Origin: Desulfotignum sp. | Lineage (GTDB): Bacteria; Desulfobacterota; Desulfobacteria; Desulfobacterales; Desulfobacteraceae | NCBI GenBank assembly: GCA_011390335.1 | Contig: JAABSO010000007.1 | Coordinates: 62,001-126,000, forward strand | Direction: 5' to 3' | Length of the DNA: 64,000 nucleotides | Shown here: one piece after another, positions 35,455 to 44,496 of the stretch | How positions within the stretch are numbered: position 1 is the stretch's first letter | How the letters are laid out: each line of letters opens with the position of its first letter | Notes under the pieces: generated by a model | Told to the model about the DNA's origin: nothing | Databases searched by the model: none | Seen by the model: the letters and a program-made list of their open reading frames with translations, nothing else | Made by a program: the position numbers and the translations under genes

Positions 35455-37019
35455 TAAATCATCTGATTGTCAGTCCCCTGCTGCTGCCCCTGCTGATGGG
35501 GACAGTGATTATCCTGAACGCCAACCAGCCCGTTGCCCGGCATCGCATCCTGGGCCTTTCCAGCTGCCTGGCGCTCTTGGTCCTGACCGGTATCCTGCTT
35601 TTTCAAAGTGCCCAGGGACCCATTCAGACCTATGTGCTGGGAGACTGGCCTACGCCCTTTGGCATCGTGATGGTCCTGGACCGGCTCAGCGCCATGATGC
35701 TGTTTATCACCGCATTACTGGCCCTGTTATGCCTGGCTCATGCGACCCGGGGGACCGACCGGGAGGGGAAAAATTTCCATGCCCTGTTTCAATTCCAGCT
35801 GCTGGGGATCAACGGGGCCTTTCTCACGGGTGACATCTTCAACTTGTTCGTTTTTTTCGAGATCATGCTGCTGTCCTCCTACGGCCTGGTGCTGCATGGG
35901 GGCGGGGGGCTTCGGACCCGGGCCGGCATGCATTATGTCATTCTCAACCTGGTGGGCTCCAGCATCTTCTTGGTGGGGGTGGGCATTCTCTATGCCCTTC
36001 TGGGGACCCTCAACATGGCGGACCTGGCGGTACGCATGGCCGCAGCTCCTGCTGAAAACGCGGCCCTGCTCCAGGCGGCCGGCTTGATTCTGTTTGCCGT
36101 GTTTGCCCTGAAAGCGGCCCTGCTTCCCCTGTGCTTCTGGCTGCCGGATGCCTATGGTTTCACCAGCGCACCTGTGGCGGCCCTGTTTGCCGTCATGACC
36201 AAGGTGGGGGTGTATGTGATTCTGCGAGTGTATTGCCTGGTCTTCAGTGAATTTGCCGGGGTCGGGGCCGGCCTGCTGAGCGCCTGGCTTCTGCCCGCTG
36301 CCCTGATCACCCTGGCGGCCGGGGCTGCCGGCGTGGCAGGCAGCAGGGACCTGCGACGTATCACCGCTTATCTGGTCATTGTGTCCGTGGGAACGCTTTT
36401 GGCCGTGATCGGCACCTTTCAAAGAGAGGCCATTGCCGCCGCCATTGTGTACCTGCCCCATACCACGTTCATGACCGCGGCCATGTTTCTGGTGGTGGAC
36501 CTGATCCGGCGGCAGCGGCCGGATGCCGGATCAGAACTGATCCCGGACCGGCCGGTGGGCCAGCCCACCCTCCTGGGACTGCTGTTTCTCACCGCTGCCG
36601 TGGCCATTGGGGGGCTGCCGCCTTTGAGTGGGTTTTTCGCCAAGGTGATGATGCTCATGACGGTCCAGGGCAATAACGCTGCGCCCTGGATCTGGACGCT
36701 GGTGCTGGGGGGCGGGCTGTTGGCCCTGGTGGCTCTGGGACGGGCCGGTATCATTATCTTCTGGAAACTGTTGCCGACGGATGACATGAGGAATGGCCAG
36801 GGAACCTCCCATGACCCTGTCCCTGTCTATGCGCTGGCAGATGTATTCCCGGCTGCATTCCTGCTGGGTATCAGCCCGCTGCTGGTTATTTTCGGCGGGG
36901 GGATCACTGAGTTTGCCCTTGCCGCTGCCGACCATGTCATCAACCCGGTTCACTATATCGAGGCGGTACTGGGACCGGACCGGTCGCTTCCGCTGCTCTA
37001 TCCTTTCGGAGGTGAATAA
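35451..37019 (+). CDS. mrpD: Na+/H+ antiporter subunit D (NuoN/M-like)
   Basis: 522 residues with about 14 spans. Typical MrpD features: GDIFNLFVFFEIMLLSSYGL, LKAALLPLCFWLPDAYGFTS, APVAALFAVMTKVGVYVILR, and GGLPPLSGFFAKVMMLM. The conserved lysines in TM-lining helices (for example ALKAALLP and MTKVGVY) are the proton-path residues in NuoN/NuoM relatives. Confidence 0.93.
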   Translation: MINHLIVSPLLLPLLMGTVIILNANQPVARHRILGLSSCLALLVLTGILLFQSAQGPIQTYVLGDWPTPFGIVMVLDRLSAMMLFITALLALLCLAHATRGTDREGKNFHALFQFQLLGINGAFLTGDIFNLFVFFEIMLLSSYGLVLHGGGGLRTRAGMHYVILNLVGSSIFLVGVGILYALLGTLNMADLAVRMAAAPAENAALLQAAGLILFAVFALKAALLPLCFWLPDAYGFTSAPVAALFAVMTKVGVYVILRVYCLVFSEFAGVGAGLLSAWLLPAALITLAAGAAGVAGSRDLRRITAYLVIVSVGTLLAVIGTFQREAIAAAIVYLPHTTFMTAAMFLVVDLIRRQRPDAGSELIPDRPVGQPTLLGLLFLTAAVAIGGLPPLSGFFAKVMMLMTVQGNNAAPWIWTLVLGGGLLALVALGRAGIIIFWKLLPTDDMRNGQGTSHDPVPVYALADVFPAAFLLGISPLLVIFGGGITEFALAAADHVINPVHYIEAVLGPDRSLPLLYPFGGE

Positions 37020-37543
37020 TGCCCACATACCGAAAATCCCCCATTCCTGGAAACCGGTGGCTGCCCCATCCATTGATGACCCTGGTGCTGGTCATTATCT
37101 GGCTGTTTCTGGTGAATACCATTACCTTTGGTCATCTGTTGCTGGGCACGCTGCTGGGCATTGCCATTCCCTGGTTCACCAACCGGTTCTGGCCGGAACG
37201 GCCGAAGATTGCAAAACCTTTCCTGCTGTTCCGGTTTTTCTTCATCACCTTTGTGACCGATGTGATTGTCGCCAATATCACGGTGGTGCGCCTGTTTCTT
37301 CAGCCCGACATTTCACGGCTGCGGCCCCGGTTCATTGAAATTCCTTTGGACACACAGGACCCCATGGTGATAACCATCCTGGCCAGCGTGATCTCGCTGA
37401 CCCCGGGAACCGTGTCCGCGGAAGTGACTGAAGACCGCCAAACCCTGATTGTCCACGGTCTGGACGTGGCCGATGAAGCGCTTGCGGTGCAGACCATTAA
37501 AACCCGTTATGAAGCCCCTTTAAAGGAGATATTTTCATGCTGA
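37019..37543 (+). CDS. mrpE: Na+/H+ antiporter subunit E
   Basis: 174 residues: two N-terminal spans (PLMTLVLVIIWLFLVNTITF, HLLLGTLLGIAIPWFT) and a cytoplasmic ferredoxin-like domain with FIEIPLDTQDPMVITILASV and SLTPGTVSAEVTEDRQTLIV, the MNHE signature. The start overlaps the mrpD stop by one base; the end overlaps mrpF by 7 nt. Confidence 0.92.
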   Translation: MPTYRKSPIPGNRWLPHPLMTLVLVIIWLFLVNTITFGHLLLGTLLGIAIPWFTNRFWPERPKIAKPFLLFRFFFITFVTDVIVANITVVRLFLQPDISRLRPRFIEIPLDTQDPMVITILASVISLTPGTVSAEVTEDRQTLIVHGLDVADEALAVQTIKTRYEAPLKEIFSC

Positions 37544-37806
37544 GTATCGCCATCCCCGTCGCATTTGCCCTGCTGACGGCGGCCCAGCTGCTGAACCTGT
37601 ACCGGCTGCTCAAAGGCCCCACCCTTCTGGACCGGATACTGGCTTTGGACACCATGTATATCGATGCCATTGCCATGTTTATCCTGATGGGCGTATATTT
37701 CCATTCCGCCGTCTATTTTGAAGCGGCCCTGATCATTGCGGTCATGGGATTTATCGGCACCGTAGCCACCAGCAAATTCCTCATGCGGGGCGATATCCTT
37801 GAATAA
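37537..37806 (+). CDS. mrpF: Na+/H+ antiporter subunit F
   Basis: 89 residues with three spans: VAFALLTAAQLLNLYRLLKG, DRILALDTMYIDAIAMFILM, and IAVMGFIGTVATSKFLMRGD. Known MrpF members contribute to the Na+ path with MrpA and MrpG. AAAGGAGAT in the end of mrpE acts as its ribosome-binding site. Confidence 0.92.
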   Translation: MLSIAIPVAFALLTAAQLLNLYRLLKGPTLLDRILALDTMYIDAIAMFILMGVYFHSAVYFEAALIIAVMGFIGTVATSKFLMRGDILE

Positions 37807-37830
37807 CAGGAAAAATAAAAGGAATTTCCA

Positions 37831-38181
37831 ATGACATTTGTGATTGAACTGCTGGTGTCATTTTTCCTGGTCGTGGGAGCGTTTTTTGCCATGGCCGGAT
37901 CCATTGGCTCCTTTCGCCTGCCCGACTTTTTTTCCCGGCTCCACGGTCCCACCAAATCCACGACCCTGGGGGTGGGGGCCATGGCCATTGCTTCTGCCAT
38001 CTATTTTTCTTTCCATGGGGAGGGCATCAGTTTTCACGAGGTGCTGATCACTCTGTTTTTGTTTATCACCGCACCGGTGAGCGCCCATTTTCTGGCCAAG
38101 GCGGCCCTGCACCAGCGGCTGCACGAAAACAAAGCGGCCCTGCCTCCCGAAAGCGAAAAGGAGACAGGGCCACATGTATAA
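37831..38181 (+). CDS. mrpG: Na+/H+ antiporter subunit G
   Basis: 116 residues, three spans, ending the operon: GAFFAMAGSIGSFRLPDFFS, RLHGPTKSTTLGVGAMAIAS, and FITAPVSAHFLAKAALHQR. The PhaG/MnhG motif RLPDxxxRLHxxTK is clear. AAAAGGAATT precedes the ATG. It faces the convergent peptide-binding gene across a 62-nt gap. Confidence 0.92.
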   Translation: MTFVIELLVSFFLVVGAFFAMAGSIGSFRLPDFFSRLHGPTKSTTLGVGAMAIASAIYFSFHGEGISFHEVLITLFLFITAPVSAHFLAKAALHQRLHENKAALPPESEKETGPHV

Positions 38182-38243
38182 GAACCGGGCCGGGCAATCG
38201 TTATACCCGTAACCACCGGCGTTTTACAGAATCTGAAATCTTT

Positions 38244-39836
38244 TTACGCCCCGAACCACCAGCGTTCGGTGTTTTTATGACCGTCCATTTCCATGTGCGC
38301 GGAAATGGGGCCATGGGCCAGTTTATTGTTGTGGGCTTCCACAATCTGGTTGAACATGGGAACCACGGCACCACCGTCATCTCTGACAATGGACTGCATT
38401 TCGACATACATCTGCCGGCGTTTGGCTTGATCCAGCTCAGCCCTTGCCTCTTTGAGCAGTTTGTTGAATTTGTCATTGGACCAGTGGGTATCATTCCAGG
38501 GTGCGCCGGCAGCATAGGCCACGGAAAACATCATATCTTCGGTGGGTCTGCCGCTCCAGTAGCAGGCACTCCACGGTTTTTTGGTCCAGACATTGTTCCA
38601 GTAGCCGTCGCTGGGTTCTCTGACAACCTTGATCTTGATGCCGGCCTTTTTGGCTGTTTCCTGGTACAGCATGGCAGCATCCACGGCACCGGAGAATGCG
38701 GCATCAGATGCATGCAGATTAAAGGTGTGGTCCAGCATGCCGGCTTTTTTCATATGAAATTTGGCTTTGTCCGGATCATAGGTTCTCTGTTCCAGTTCAG
38801 ATGCATGGTACCGGTTGACCGATGAGATGGGATGGTCATTGCCCACATCTCCATATCCCTTGAGGATTGTTTTCACCATCTCTTCTCTGTCACAGACCAG
38901 TTTCAGGGCGGTACGCACATCGACATCCGTATAGGGCTGTTTGTCCACCAGAATGGGAAATGAATAGTGCATGGTACTGTTAATTGCTGTGACATTGATG
39001 TCCGGCACCCGTTTGAGCAGGTGAACGGTTTTCACATCTGCCCGGTCAATGGCATCCAGGCGCCCGGTTTTCAGGCCGTTGCTCCTGGCATTCACATCGG
39101 TGATGGCCAGGGTCTCCACCTCGGCAAAATAGGGCTTGTCCCCCTTGAAATAATTGGGATTACGCTTTGTCATGGCCCGCACCCCGGGTTCCCAGGATTC
39201 CAGAATAAAAGGGCCTGTGCCGATACCCTTGTCCCAGTCATCCCCTGCCGTGCCCTCAGGATAGATCCGCAGATGGTAATCCCCCATGATGAACGGAAAG
39301 TCTGCGCTGCCTTCTGCCAGTTCAAACGTGATTTCATAATCACCGTCTGTCTTGATGTCGGTAATGCTTTTCAAAAACGGTTTGGCAGCGGATTTGGATT
39401 CTTCCCCCCGGTGGTGGTTGATGGAAAAAACAACATCCTTGGCTGTCAGGGTTTTGCCGTTGTGGAATTCAACCCCTTTGCGCAGCTTGAATGTCCATTT
39501 GTCAGCTGTTTTAGAGGATTCCCAGGATTCAGCCAGTTCCGGAACCGGCTGAAAATTGTCGTCGATCTCCACCAGGCAGTTGCTCAGCTGGCATGACACA
39601 TTGATGGGAAAACTGGCCAGCAGGGTGGCGGGATCCAAAGAATCGGATGTGGCGCCGCCGGTCATGGCCTGGCGGAACAGTCCGCCCATTTTCGGGGTCG
39701 CTGCCAAAAGATCTGTGGGCAGAAGGGCCGGGGATACGGCAGCGGCAAGCCCCAGGGCAGATACCTGGGCGATGAACTGGCGCCGGGAAATCTTGTTTTC
39801 CTTAAACAGGTCGGTTAAATGGGATACATCAGTCAT
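38244..39836 (-). CDS. ABC transporter family 5 substrate-binding protein
   Basis: 530 residues of the DppA/OppA/NikA class. The signal peptide has a twin-arginine look (SRRQFIAQVSALGLAAAVSP), so Tat export is likely. The SBP_bac_5 core shows AESWESSKTADKWTFKLRKG, VEFHNGKTLTAKDVVFSINH, GTGPFILESWEPGVRAM and VDVRTALKLVCDREEMVKTI. It would bind a peptide, nickel chelate or amine-type ligand. The gene is last in the order permease-permease-ATPase-binding protein, reading right to left, and is separated from the ATPase by a repeat-rich spacer. Confidence 0.87.
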   Translation of the reverse strand: MTDVSHLTDLFKENKISRRQFIAQVSALGLAAAVSPALLPTDLLAATPKMGGLFRQAMTGGATSDSLDPATLLASFPINVSCQLSNCLVEIDDNFQPVPELAESWESSKTADKWTFKLRKGVEFHNGKTLTAKDVVFSINHHRGEESKSAAKPFLKSITDIKTDGDYEITFELAEGSADFPFIMGDYHLRIYPEGTAGDDWDKGIGTGPFILESWEPGVRAMTKRNPNYFKGDKPYFAEVETLAITDVNARSNGLKTGRLDAIDRADVKTVHLLKRVPDINVTAINSTMHYSFPILVDKQPYTDVDVRTALKLVCDREEMVKTILKGYGDVGNDHPISSVNRYHASELEQRTYDPDKAKFHMKKAGMLDHTFNLHASDAAFSGAVDAAMLYQETAKKAGIKIKVVREPSDGYWNNVWTKKPWSACYWSGRPTEDMMFSVAYAAGAPWNDTHWSNDKFNKLLKEARAELDQAKRRQMYVEMQSIVRDDGGAVVPMFNQIVEAHNNKLAHGPISAHMEMDGHKNTERWWFGA

Positions 39837-39886
39837 AATGAGTTTCTCCTTTTTAATTCAAGTTAGTACGCTATCGCGTGGGCTGT

Positions 39887-39962
39887 TAGTCATTAGCTTT
39901 TAGCCATTAGCTTTTAGCTGTTAGCTTAAAACGTAACAGCTAAAAGCTAACAGCTAAGAGCT
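39887..39962. repeat. TTAGC-type tandem and inverted repeats
   Basis: The spacer between the fused ATPase and the binding-protein gene repeats TTAGCTTTTAGC-like units, then inverts. TTAGCTTTTAGCTGTTA (39907-39923) pairs perfectly with TAACAGCTAAAAGCTAA (39934-39950), a 17-bp stem with a 10-nt loop; further TTAGC/GCTAA copies flank it. A strong mRNA hairpin just upstream of a binding-protein gene could raise its transcript stability. Confidence 0.65.
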
Positions 39963-39975
39963 ATATACGCCGGCA

Positions 39976-41592
39976 TCAGATAAAGGAATCCAACCGTTCG
40001 TCCAGCAGGTTATCCAGCCAGTCCGGGTCCATTTCCGGTATGGATGACAGCAGCTTATCCGTGTATTCATGGTGCGGGGGAGACAGCACTTTTTTCTTTG
40101 CTCCCTGTTCGATGATTTTCCCCTCCAGCATGATCACGATCTTGTCTGAAATGGCCTTGACCGTTGCCAGATCATGGGTGATGAACAGATAGGAGATATC
40201 GGTTTTGTTCTGCAGGTCCTGGAGCAGGTCCAGAATACCTTCGGCCACCAGCTGGTCCAAAGCGGATGTGACCTCATCGCAGATGATGAGATCCGGTCTT
40301 GCCGCCAGGGCCCTGGCAATACAGATGCGCTGTTTTTCACCACCAGACAGTTCCGTGGTCATTCGGTTGATATAGGTGTCCGGTTCCAGTTCAATACTGG
40401 AGAGCAGTTCCCTGATCCGCGCATCCGCCTTTTTGCCGCGCATGTTAAAATAAAACTCCAGGGGCCGGCCGATCACCCGCCGCACCGTCTGCTTGGGATT
40501 TAACGCGGTATCCGGCATCTGGTAGATCATCTGCAGCCGCCGCAGGTTATCTTTGGTGCGGTGTTTCAATTCCAGGGGCAGGTCTTCTCCCAGAAAATTG
40601 ATGCTGCCCCCTGTAGCCGGCAGCAGCCCTGTGATCACCCGGGCCAAAGTGCTTTTGCCGGAACCCGATTCCCCCACCAGGGCAACGGTTCTGCCCTTGC
40701 GCACCGTCAGATTGATATCCTCCAGCACATTTTCTTCTCCGGTATAGGTGGCAGCCACATCCTTGATGGTGAGGATGACAGCCATTTTATCGGATTGGTT
40801 CTTGTCCTCACGCAAAGACCGGACATTCAGCAGCTCCCGGGTATAGGCCTGCTTGGGTTTTCTGATCAACGCACGGGTTTCTCCCTCTTCCACCAACCGG
40901 CCGTTGCGCAGCACCATGATCCGGTGGGCCACCTGGGCCACCACTGCCAGATCATGGGTGATGTACAGGGCCGCCTTGTTCATCTTTTCCGTGATCTCCT
41001 TGACCGCGGCCAGCACCTCGATCTGGGTGGTCACATCCAGAGCTGTGGTGGGTTCGTCAAATACGATGATTTGCGGCTCGCAGGACATGGCCATGGCCAC
41101 CATAGCCCGCTGGAGCTGGCCTCCGGACAATTCATGGGGATACCGGAAACCGATTTTTTCCGGGTCGGGCAGAAACAGCCGCCTGTATATTTTGATGGCT
41201 TCTTTCTGTGCCTCTGAATAGCTCATGATGCCATGCTGCACCGGGGCTTCCACATGCTGTTTGATAATGCGATGGGACGGGTTGAAGGAAGCGGCCGCGC
41301 TCTGTGCCACATAGGCAATTTTAGATCCCCTGACCAGGCGCAGGTCTTCATCCGATGCCCCCATCAGCTCCACGCCGTCCAAAAGAATAGAACCTGATGC
41401 AAGACGGCATCCCTGGCGGGTATAACCCATGGCAGCCAGGCCGATGGTGGATTTGCCGGCACCGGATTCACCGATGAGTCCCAGAACTTCCCCTTTTTTG
41501 AGCGTCAGGCTGATATCCTTGACAATGGGCTGCCACACCTCTTCGGAATGGGCTTCAATGTACAAGTTTTTTATTTCCAGTAAATTGGTCAT
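39976..41592 (-). CDS. Fused double ATPase of a peptide-type ABC importer
   Basis: 538 residues with two complete nucleotide-binding domains, equal to DppD and DppF joined. First domain (1-~265): Walker A GESGAGKST, signature LSGGQLQRAMV, Walker B IIVFDEPTTALDV, switch ITHDLAVVA. Second domain (~275-538): GESGSGKST, LSGGEKQRICIA, LIICDEVTSALDQ, ITHDLATVK. The fusion links both sites to one chain. The C-terminal oligopeptide-ABC tail (SPPHHEYTDKLLSSIPE) is present. It follows the permease gene by 27 nt. Confidence 0.9.
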   Translation of the reverse strand: MTNLLEIKNLYIEAHSEEVWQPIVKDISLTLKKGEVLGLIGESGAGKSTIGLAAMGYTRQGCRLASGSILLDGVELMGASDEDLRLVRGSKIAYVAQSAAASFNPSHRIIKQHVEAPVQHGIMSYSEAQKEAIKIYRRLFLPDPEKIGFRYPHELSGGQLQRAMVAMAMSCEPQIIVFDEPTTALDVTTQIEVLAAVKEITEKMNKAALYITHDLAVVAQVAHRIMVLRNGRLVEEGETRALIRKPKQAYTRELLNVRSLREDKNQSDKMAVILTIKDVAATYTGEENVLEDINLTVRKGRTVALVGESGSGKSTLARVITGLLPATGGSINFLGEDLPLELKHRTKDNLRRLQMIYQMPDTALNPKQTVRRVIGRPLEFYFNMRGKKADARIRELLSSIELEPDTYINRMTTELSGGEKQRICIARALAARPDLIICDEVTSALDQLVAEGILDLLQDLQNKTDISYLFITHDLATVKAISDKIVIMLEGKIIEQGAKKKVLSPPHHEYTDKLLSSIPEMDPDWLDNLLDERLDSFI

Positions 41593-41619
41593 GGTATTTT
41601 TCCTTTGCCGAACCTAAAC

Positions 41620-42438
41620 TTATTCATGCAGACCGGATGACAGATGTAAAAACCAGTCCACGATCATATTGACGCCCACGGTTAAAAATGCGATGGCACC
41701 GGCCGGAATCAGGGGGGTAAAAATACCGAAGGTAATGGCACCGGCATTTTCTCTGACCATCCCTCCCCAGTCCGCCAGGGGCGGCTGTATCCCCAGGCCC
41801 AAAAAACTCAAAGATGCAATGAACAAAAACACAAAGCAGAATCGCAGCCCGAACTCCGCTGTCAGGGGCGGCATGGCATTGGGCAGTATCTCATGGCGGA
41901 TGATCCACCACATGCCTTCTCCTCTCAGCCGTGCCACCTCCACAAACTCCATGACCTCGATGTCCATGGCCACAGCCCGGGACAGGCGGTACACCCGGGT
42001 GGAATCCAGCAGGGCAATGGTAAAGATCAGCGTGGGAATGGAAGAGCCTAAAACCGACAGGATCATCAGGGCAAAAATCAGGGTGGGAAAGGACATGATC
42101 ACATCAATGGCCCGGCTCAGCATCTGGTCGATCCATCCGCCCTTGACAGCGGCCACAAAACCCAGAAAAGAGCCGAACAAGAATGAGAGAAATGTGGTTA
42201 AAAATGCCAGGGCAATGGTGTTTCTGGCCCCGTACACCATGCGGGTGAACAGATCCCTGCCGATATGGTCGGTTCCCAGAAAAAATTGGGTAGATACACT
42301 TTCCCATACATCCCCCACCACGGCAGTTTCATCATAGGGCGCAATCCAGGGGGCAAATATGGCCACCAGACAGTTCAAAAGCACAATGCCCAGACCGATG
42401 CGGGCGCTTAAAGGAGATTGTCTCAATAAACTCAGCAA
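41620..42438 (-). CDS. Peptide-type ABC permease (DppC-like)
   Basis: 272 residues. It begins with the OppC_N segment (SARIGLGIVLLNCLVAIFAP) and carries the DppC marks LGTDHIGRDLFTRMVYGAR, and the EAA loop VEVARLRGEGMWWIIRHEIL, PNAMPPL. Five to six spans. It is the inner-membrane partner of the DppB-like protein 13 nt upstream. Confidence 0.88.
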   Translation of the reverse strand: MLSLLRQSPLSARIGLGIVLLNCLVAIFAPWIAPYDETAVVGDVWESVSTQFFLGTDHIGRDLFTRMVYGARNTIALAFLTTFLSFLFGSFLGFVAAVKGGWIDQMLSRAIDVIMSFPTLIFALMILSVLGSSIPTLIFTIALLDSTRVYRLSRAVAMDIEVMEFVEVARLRGEGMWWIIRHEILPNAMPPLTAEFGLRFCFVFLFIASLSFLGLGIQPPLADWGGMVRENAGAITFGIFTPLIPAGAIAFLTVGVNMIVDWFLHLSSGLHE

Positions 42439-42451
42439 AAAAAATTCCTTT

Positions 42452-43411
42452 TTAGAATTGGGATTGTCTCAGTTTTGGATTGGACAGCATGGACAACACA
42501 TCTGCCAGCAGGTTCAACCCGATATAGCTAATGGAAAAAATAAGGCCCGAAGCCTGGACCACCGGCAGATCCCGCTTGGCAACAGAGTCCACCAGCAGCT
42601 GCCCCAGACCGGGATACACAAACACCACCTCCACAATCACAACGCCCACCACCAGGTAGGCCAGGTTCACCGCCACCACATTGATGACAGGAGACAATGA
42701 ATTGGGAAAGGCATGGTGAATGATGATCCGCAGCCGCCTGATCCCCTTGATTTCTGCCATCTCAATGTAGGCAGATGCCAGGACATTGATAATGGCAGCT
42801 CGTGTCTGGCGCATCATATGGGCGGTAACCACACAGGTCAGGGTCAGGGCCGGCAGCAGGATGGTATAAAATTTACGCCCCAAACCCATATGGGGATCGA
42901 TCATGGCAATGCTGGGAAACAGTTCCATTTTTACGCTGAAAAGGGCGATGAGGATATAGGCCACAAAAAATTCCGGAAAGGAAATAAAGGACAGGGTGGT
43001 GGTGGAAATAACCTTGTCATACAGGGTGTTTCTATAAAAGGCGGCCAGGATCCCCAGCAGAATGGCCAGGGGCACGGCAATGAGCGCTGTTGTCGCTGCC
43101 AGAAACAGGGTGTTGGAAAACCGCCAGGAGATCAGTTCGGCCACCGGCCGGTGGTTGGCCAGGGAATTGCCGAAATCCCCCTGGACAAAATCCTTGAGCC
43201 AGGCCACATATCGGATATGCGGGGGCAGGTCCAGTTTGAGTTCCTTGCGGAGCGCCTCCACGGTTTCCGGGGTGGCGGACTGGCCCAGTACAGCATCAGC
43301 CACATCACCGGGCAGCAGTTCCACCCCGATGAATATGATCAGCGAGATTACAAAAACCGTTACCACGCTTGCACCGATCCGTTTGAGAATGTGCAGGATT
43401 ACATTTTTCAT
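42452..43411 (-). CDS. Peptide-type ABC permease (DppB-like)
   Basis: 319 residues, six spans. N-terminal LKRIGASVVTVFVISLIIFI, then ELLPGDVADAVLG, GDFGNSLANHRPVAELIS, and the EAA loop EMAEIKGIRRLRIIIHHAFP followed by NSLSPVINVV. It is the first gene of the four-gene import operon. No Shine-Dalgarno of strength is visible before ATG 43411. The upstream gap carries the large inverted repeat. Confidence 0.88.
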   Translation of the reverse strand: MKNVILHILKRIGASVVTVFVISLIIFIGVELLPGDVADAVLGQSATPETVEALRKELKLDLPPHIRYVAWLKDFVQGDFGNSLANHRPVAELISWRFSNTLFLAATTALIAVPLAILLGILAAFYRNTLYDKVISTTTLSFISFPEFFVAYILIALFSVKMELFPSIAMIDPHMGLGRKFYTILLPALTLTCVVTAHMMRQTRAAIINVLASAYIEMAEIKGIRRLRIIIHHAFPNSLSPVINVVAVNLAYLVVGVVIVEVVFVYPGLGQLLVDSVAKRDLPVVQASGLIFSISYIGLNLLADVLSMLSNPKLRQSQF

Positions 43412-43493
43412 AGATAAATAACCGTTTAATTAATTTTTTTGCACATAATATATCGGGATCGAAGTATTTTTGTCAAGGTTTTATCCTGGGTCT

Positions 43494-43751
43494 GGATATT
43501 TGCCATAAGCATGCCAGGTTTTTGATCGTTCTGTGCAGCACTCTGTCCCAAGCCCCGCTCCTGGTGGTGTCCTGTGCTCTGCCCGAGATCTGCGGGGGCC
43601 TATTGGTATAAGAACAATGAAGCGTGGCAACCTGCCCTCTGGTTGAAAACCATCCCGGCATATTTTACCTGGCCCCCTCCGGATCTGATGGTCATGTCAC
43701 AGGACACCACCAGGGGCTCCCCAGAAGCCAAGCTACTATAGCAAATATTCA
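43494..43751. repeat. MITE-like element, ~258 bp, long imperfect inverted repeats
   Basis: The two halves of this gene-free segment are complementary in several blocks in order. GGATATTTGCCATA on the left matches TATAGCAAATATTC on the right. AGCCCC...TGGTGGTGTCCTGTG (43551-43576) matches CACAGGACACCACCA-GGGGCT (43698-43718), including a perfect 17-bp run. AGATCTGCGGGGGCC (near 43587) matches GGCCCCCTCCGGATCT (near 43672). The arms are ~100 nt and the centre carries no ORF. It fits a miniature inverted-repeat element or a long RNA hairpin. The rest of the 43412-43893 gap holds no gene. Confidence 0.6.
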
Positions 43752-43893
43752 ATCCTGGGTGATCGCATTGCCAATCAGTGGGAAACATGGTATTGCTCAT
43801 ATCAGTGCAGCGGTGAAAAGTTTATCGTACGCTATGTAATTTTGAATACCCGGGAATTGTATCCATTTACAGCAGTTATATAAGGAAAATACC

Positions 43894-44376
43894 ATGACCT
43901 CTGCAAATGATGAGCAATGCAGAAATTTGTTGATCTCGCTGCGCAAAATTATCCAGGCCATTGACCAGCATTCCATTGTTCTGAAAAAAAAATTCGGCCT
44001 TACCGGCCCCCAGCTGGTTACGCTCCAGGCTGTATCATTTTATGCCCCCATATCCGTTACCCAGGTATCAAAGGTTGTCAGCCTGAGCCAGGCGTCGGTA
44101 ACAGATATCACCCAGCGCCTTGAAAAAAAAGGATTCCTTACCCGGACCAGAAGCAGAAATGACAAGCGCAAGACCAATATTGTACTCACCCAAAAAGGGA
44201 TTGCCATACTGGATGCAGTACCGCCTTTGCTTCAGGAACGGTTCACGCAGCGGTATGCAAAACTGGAAAGATGGGAGCAGTTGATGATTGAAAGTGCGTT
44301 TGAGCGGGTGGTTTCCATGATGTCGGCACAGGATTTTGATGCCGCGCCCATCATGGTCACCGGAGATGAAAAATAG
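43894..44376 (+). CDS. MarR-family transcriptional regulator
   Basis: 160 residues with a winged helix in the middle: FGLTGPQLVTLQAVSF, SVTQVSKVVSLSQASVTDIT recognition helix, QRLEKKGFLTRTRSRNDKRK wing. N- and C-terminal helices form the dimer interface. AAGGAAAATACC precedes the ATG. It sits between the peptide importer and the BCCT gene, and may control either; the dyad-rich element upstream could be part of its own control region. Confidence 0.88.
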   Translation: MTSANDEQCRNLLISLRKIIQAIDQHSIVLKKKFGLTGPQLVTLQAVSFYAPISVTQVSKVVSLSQASVTDITQRLEKKGFLTRTRSRNDKRKTNIVLTQKGIAILDAVPPLLQERFTQRYAKLERWEQLMIESAFERVVSMMSAQDFDAAPIMVTGDEK

Positions 44377-44467
44377 GCAGCCTGCCTGCCGTTGTTCCGG
44401 CAGACAGGCTGCGTAAATCCAAAGAATGCGGCACCATACTCCTCATTTCCTGTCAAAAAAAATGAGG
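44377..44467. terminator. Two hairpins between marR and the BCCT gene
   Basis: Immediately after the marR stop, GCAGCCTGCCTGCCG (44377-44391) pairs with CGGCAGACAGGCTGC (44398-44412) with one mismatch. A second, CCTCATTT (44441-44448) with AAATGAGG (44460-44467), has an A-run that reads as T-rich on the minus strand. Placed between convergent genes, they probably terminate transcription from both sides. Confidence 0.6.
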
Positions 44468-44496
44468 AAAGGCACCTGGGTTCCGGGTTTCCCGCG

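Noticed and set aside
39887..39962. CRISPR array
   Set aside because: Repeat units are ~12 bp, directly adjacent and inverted, with no spacers and no cas genes.
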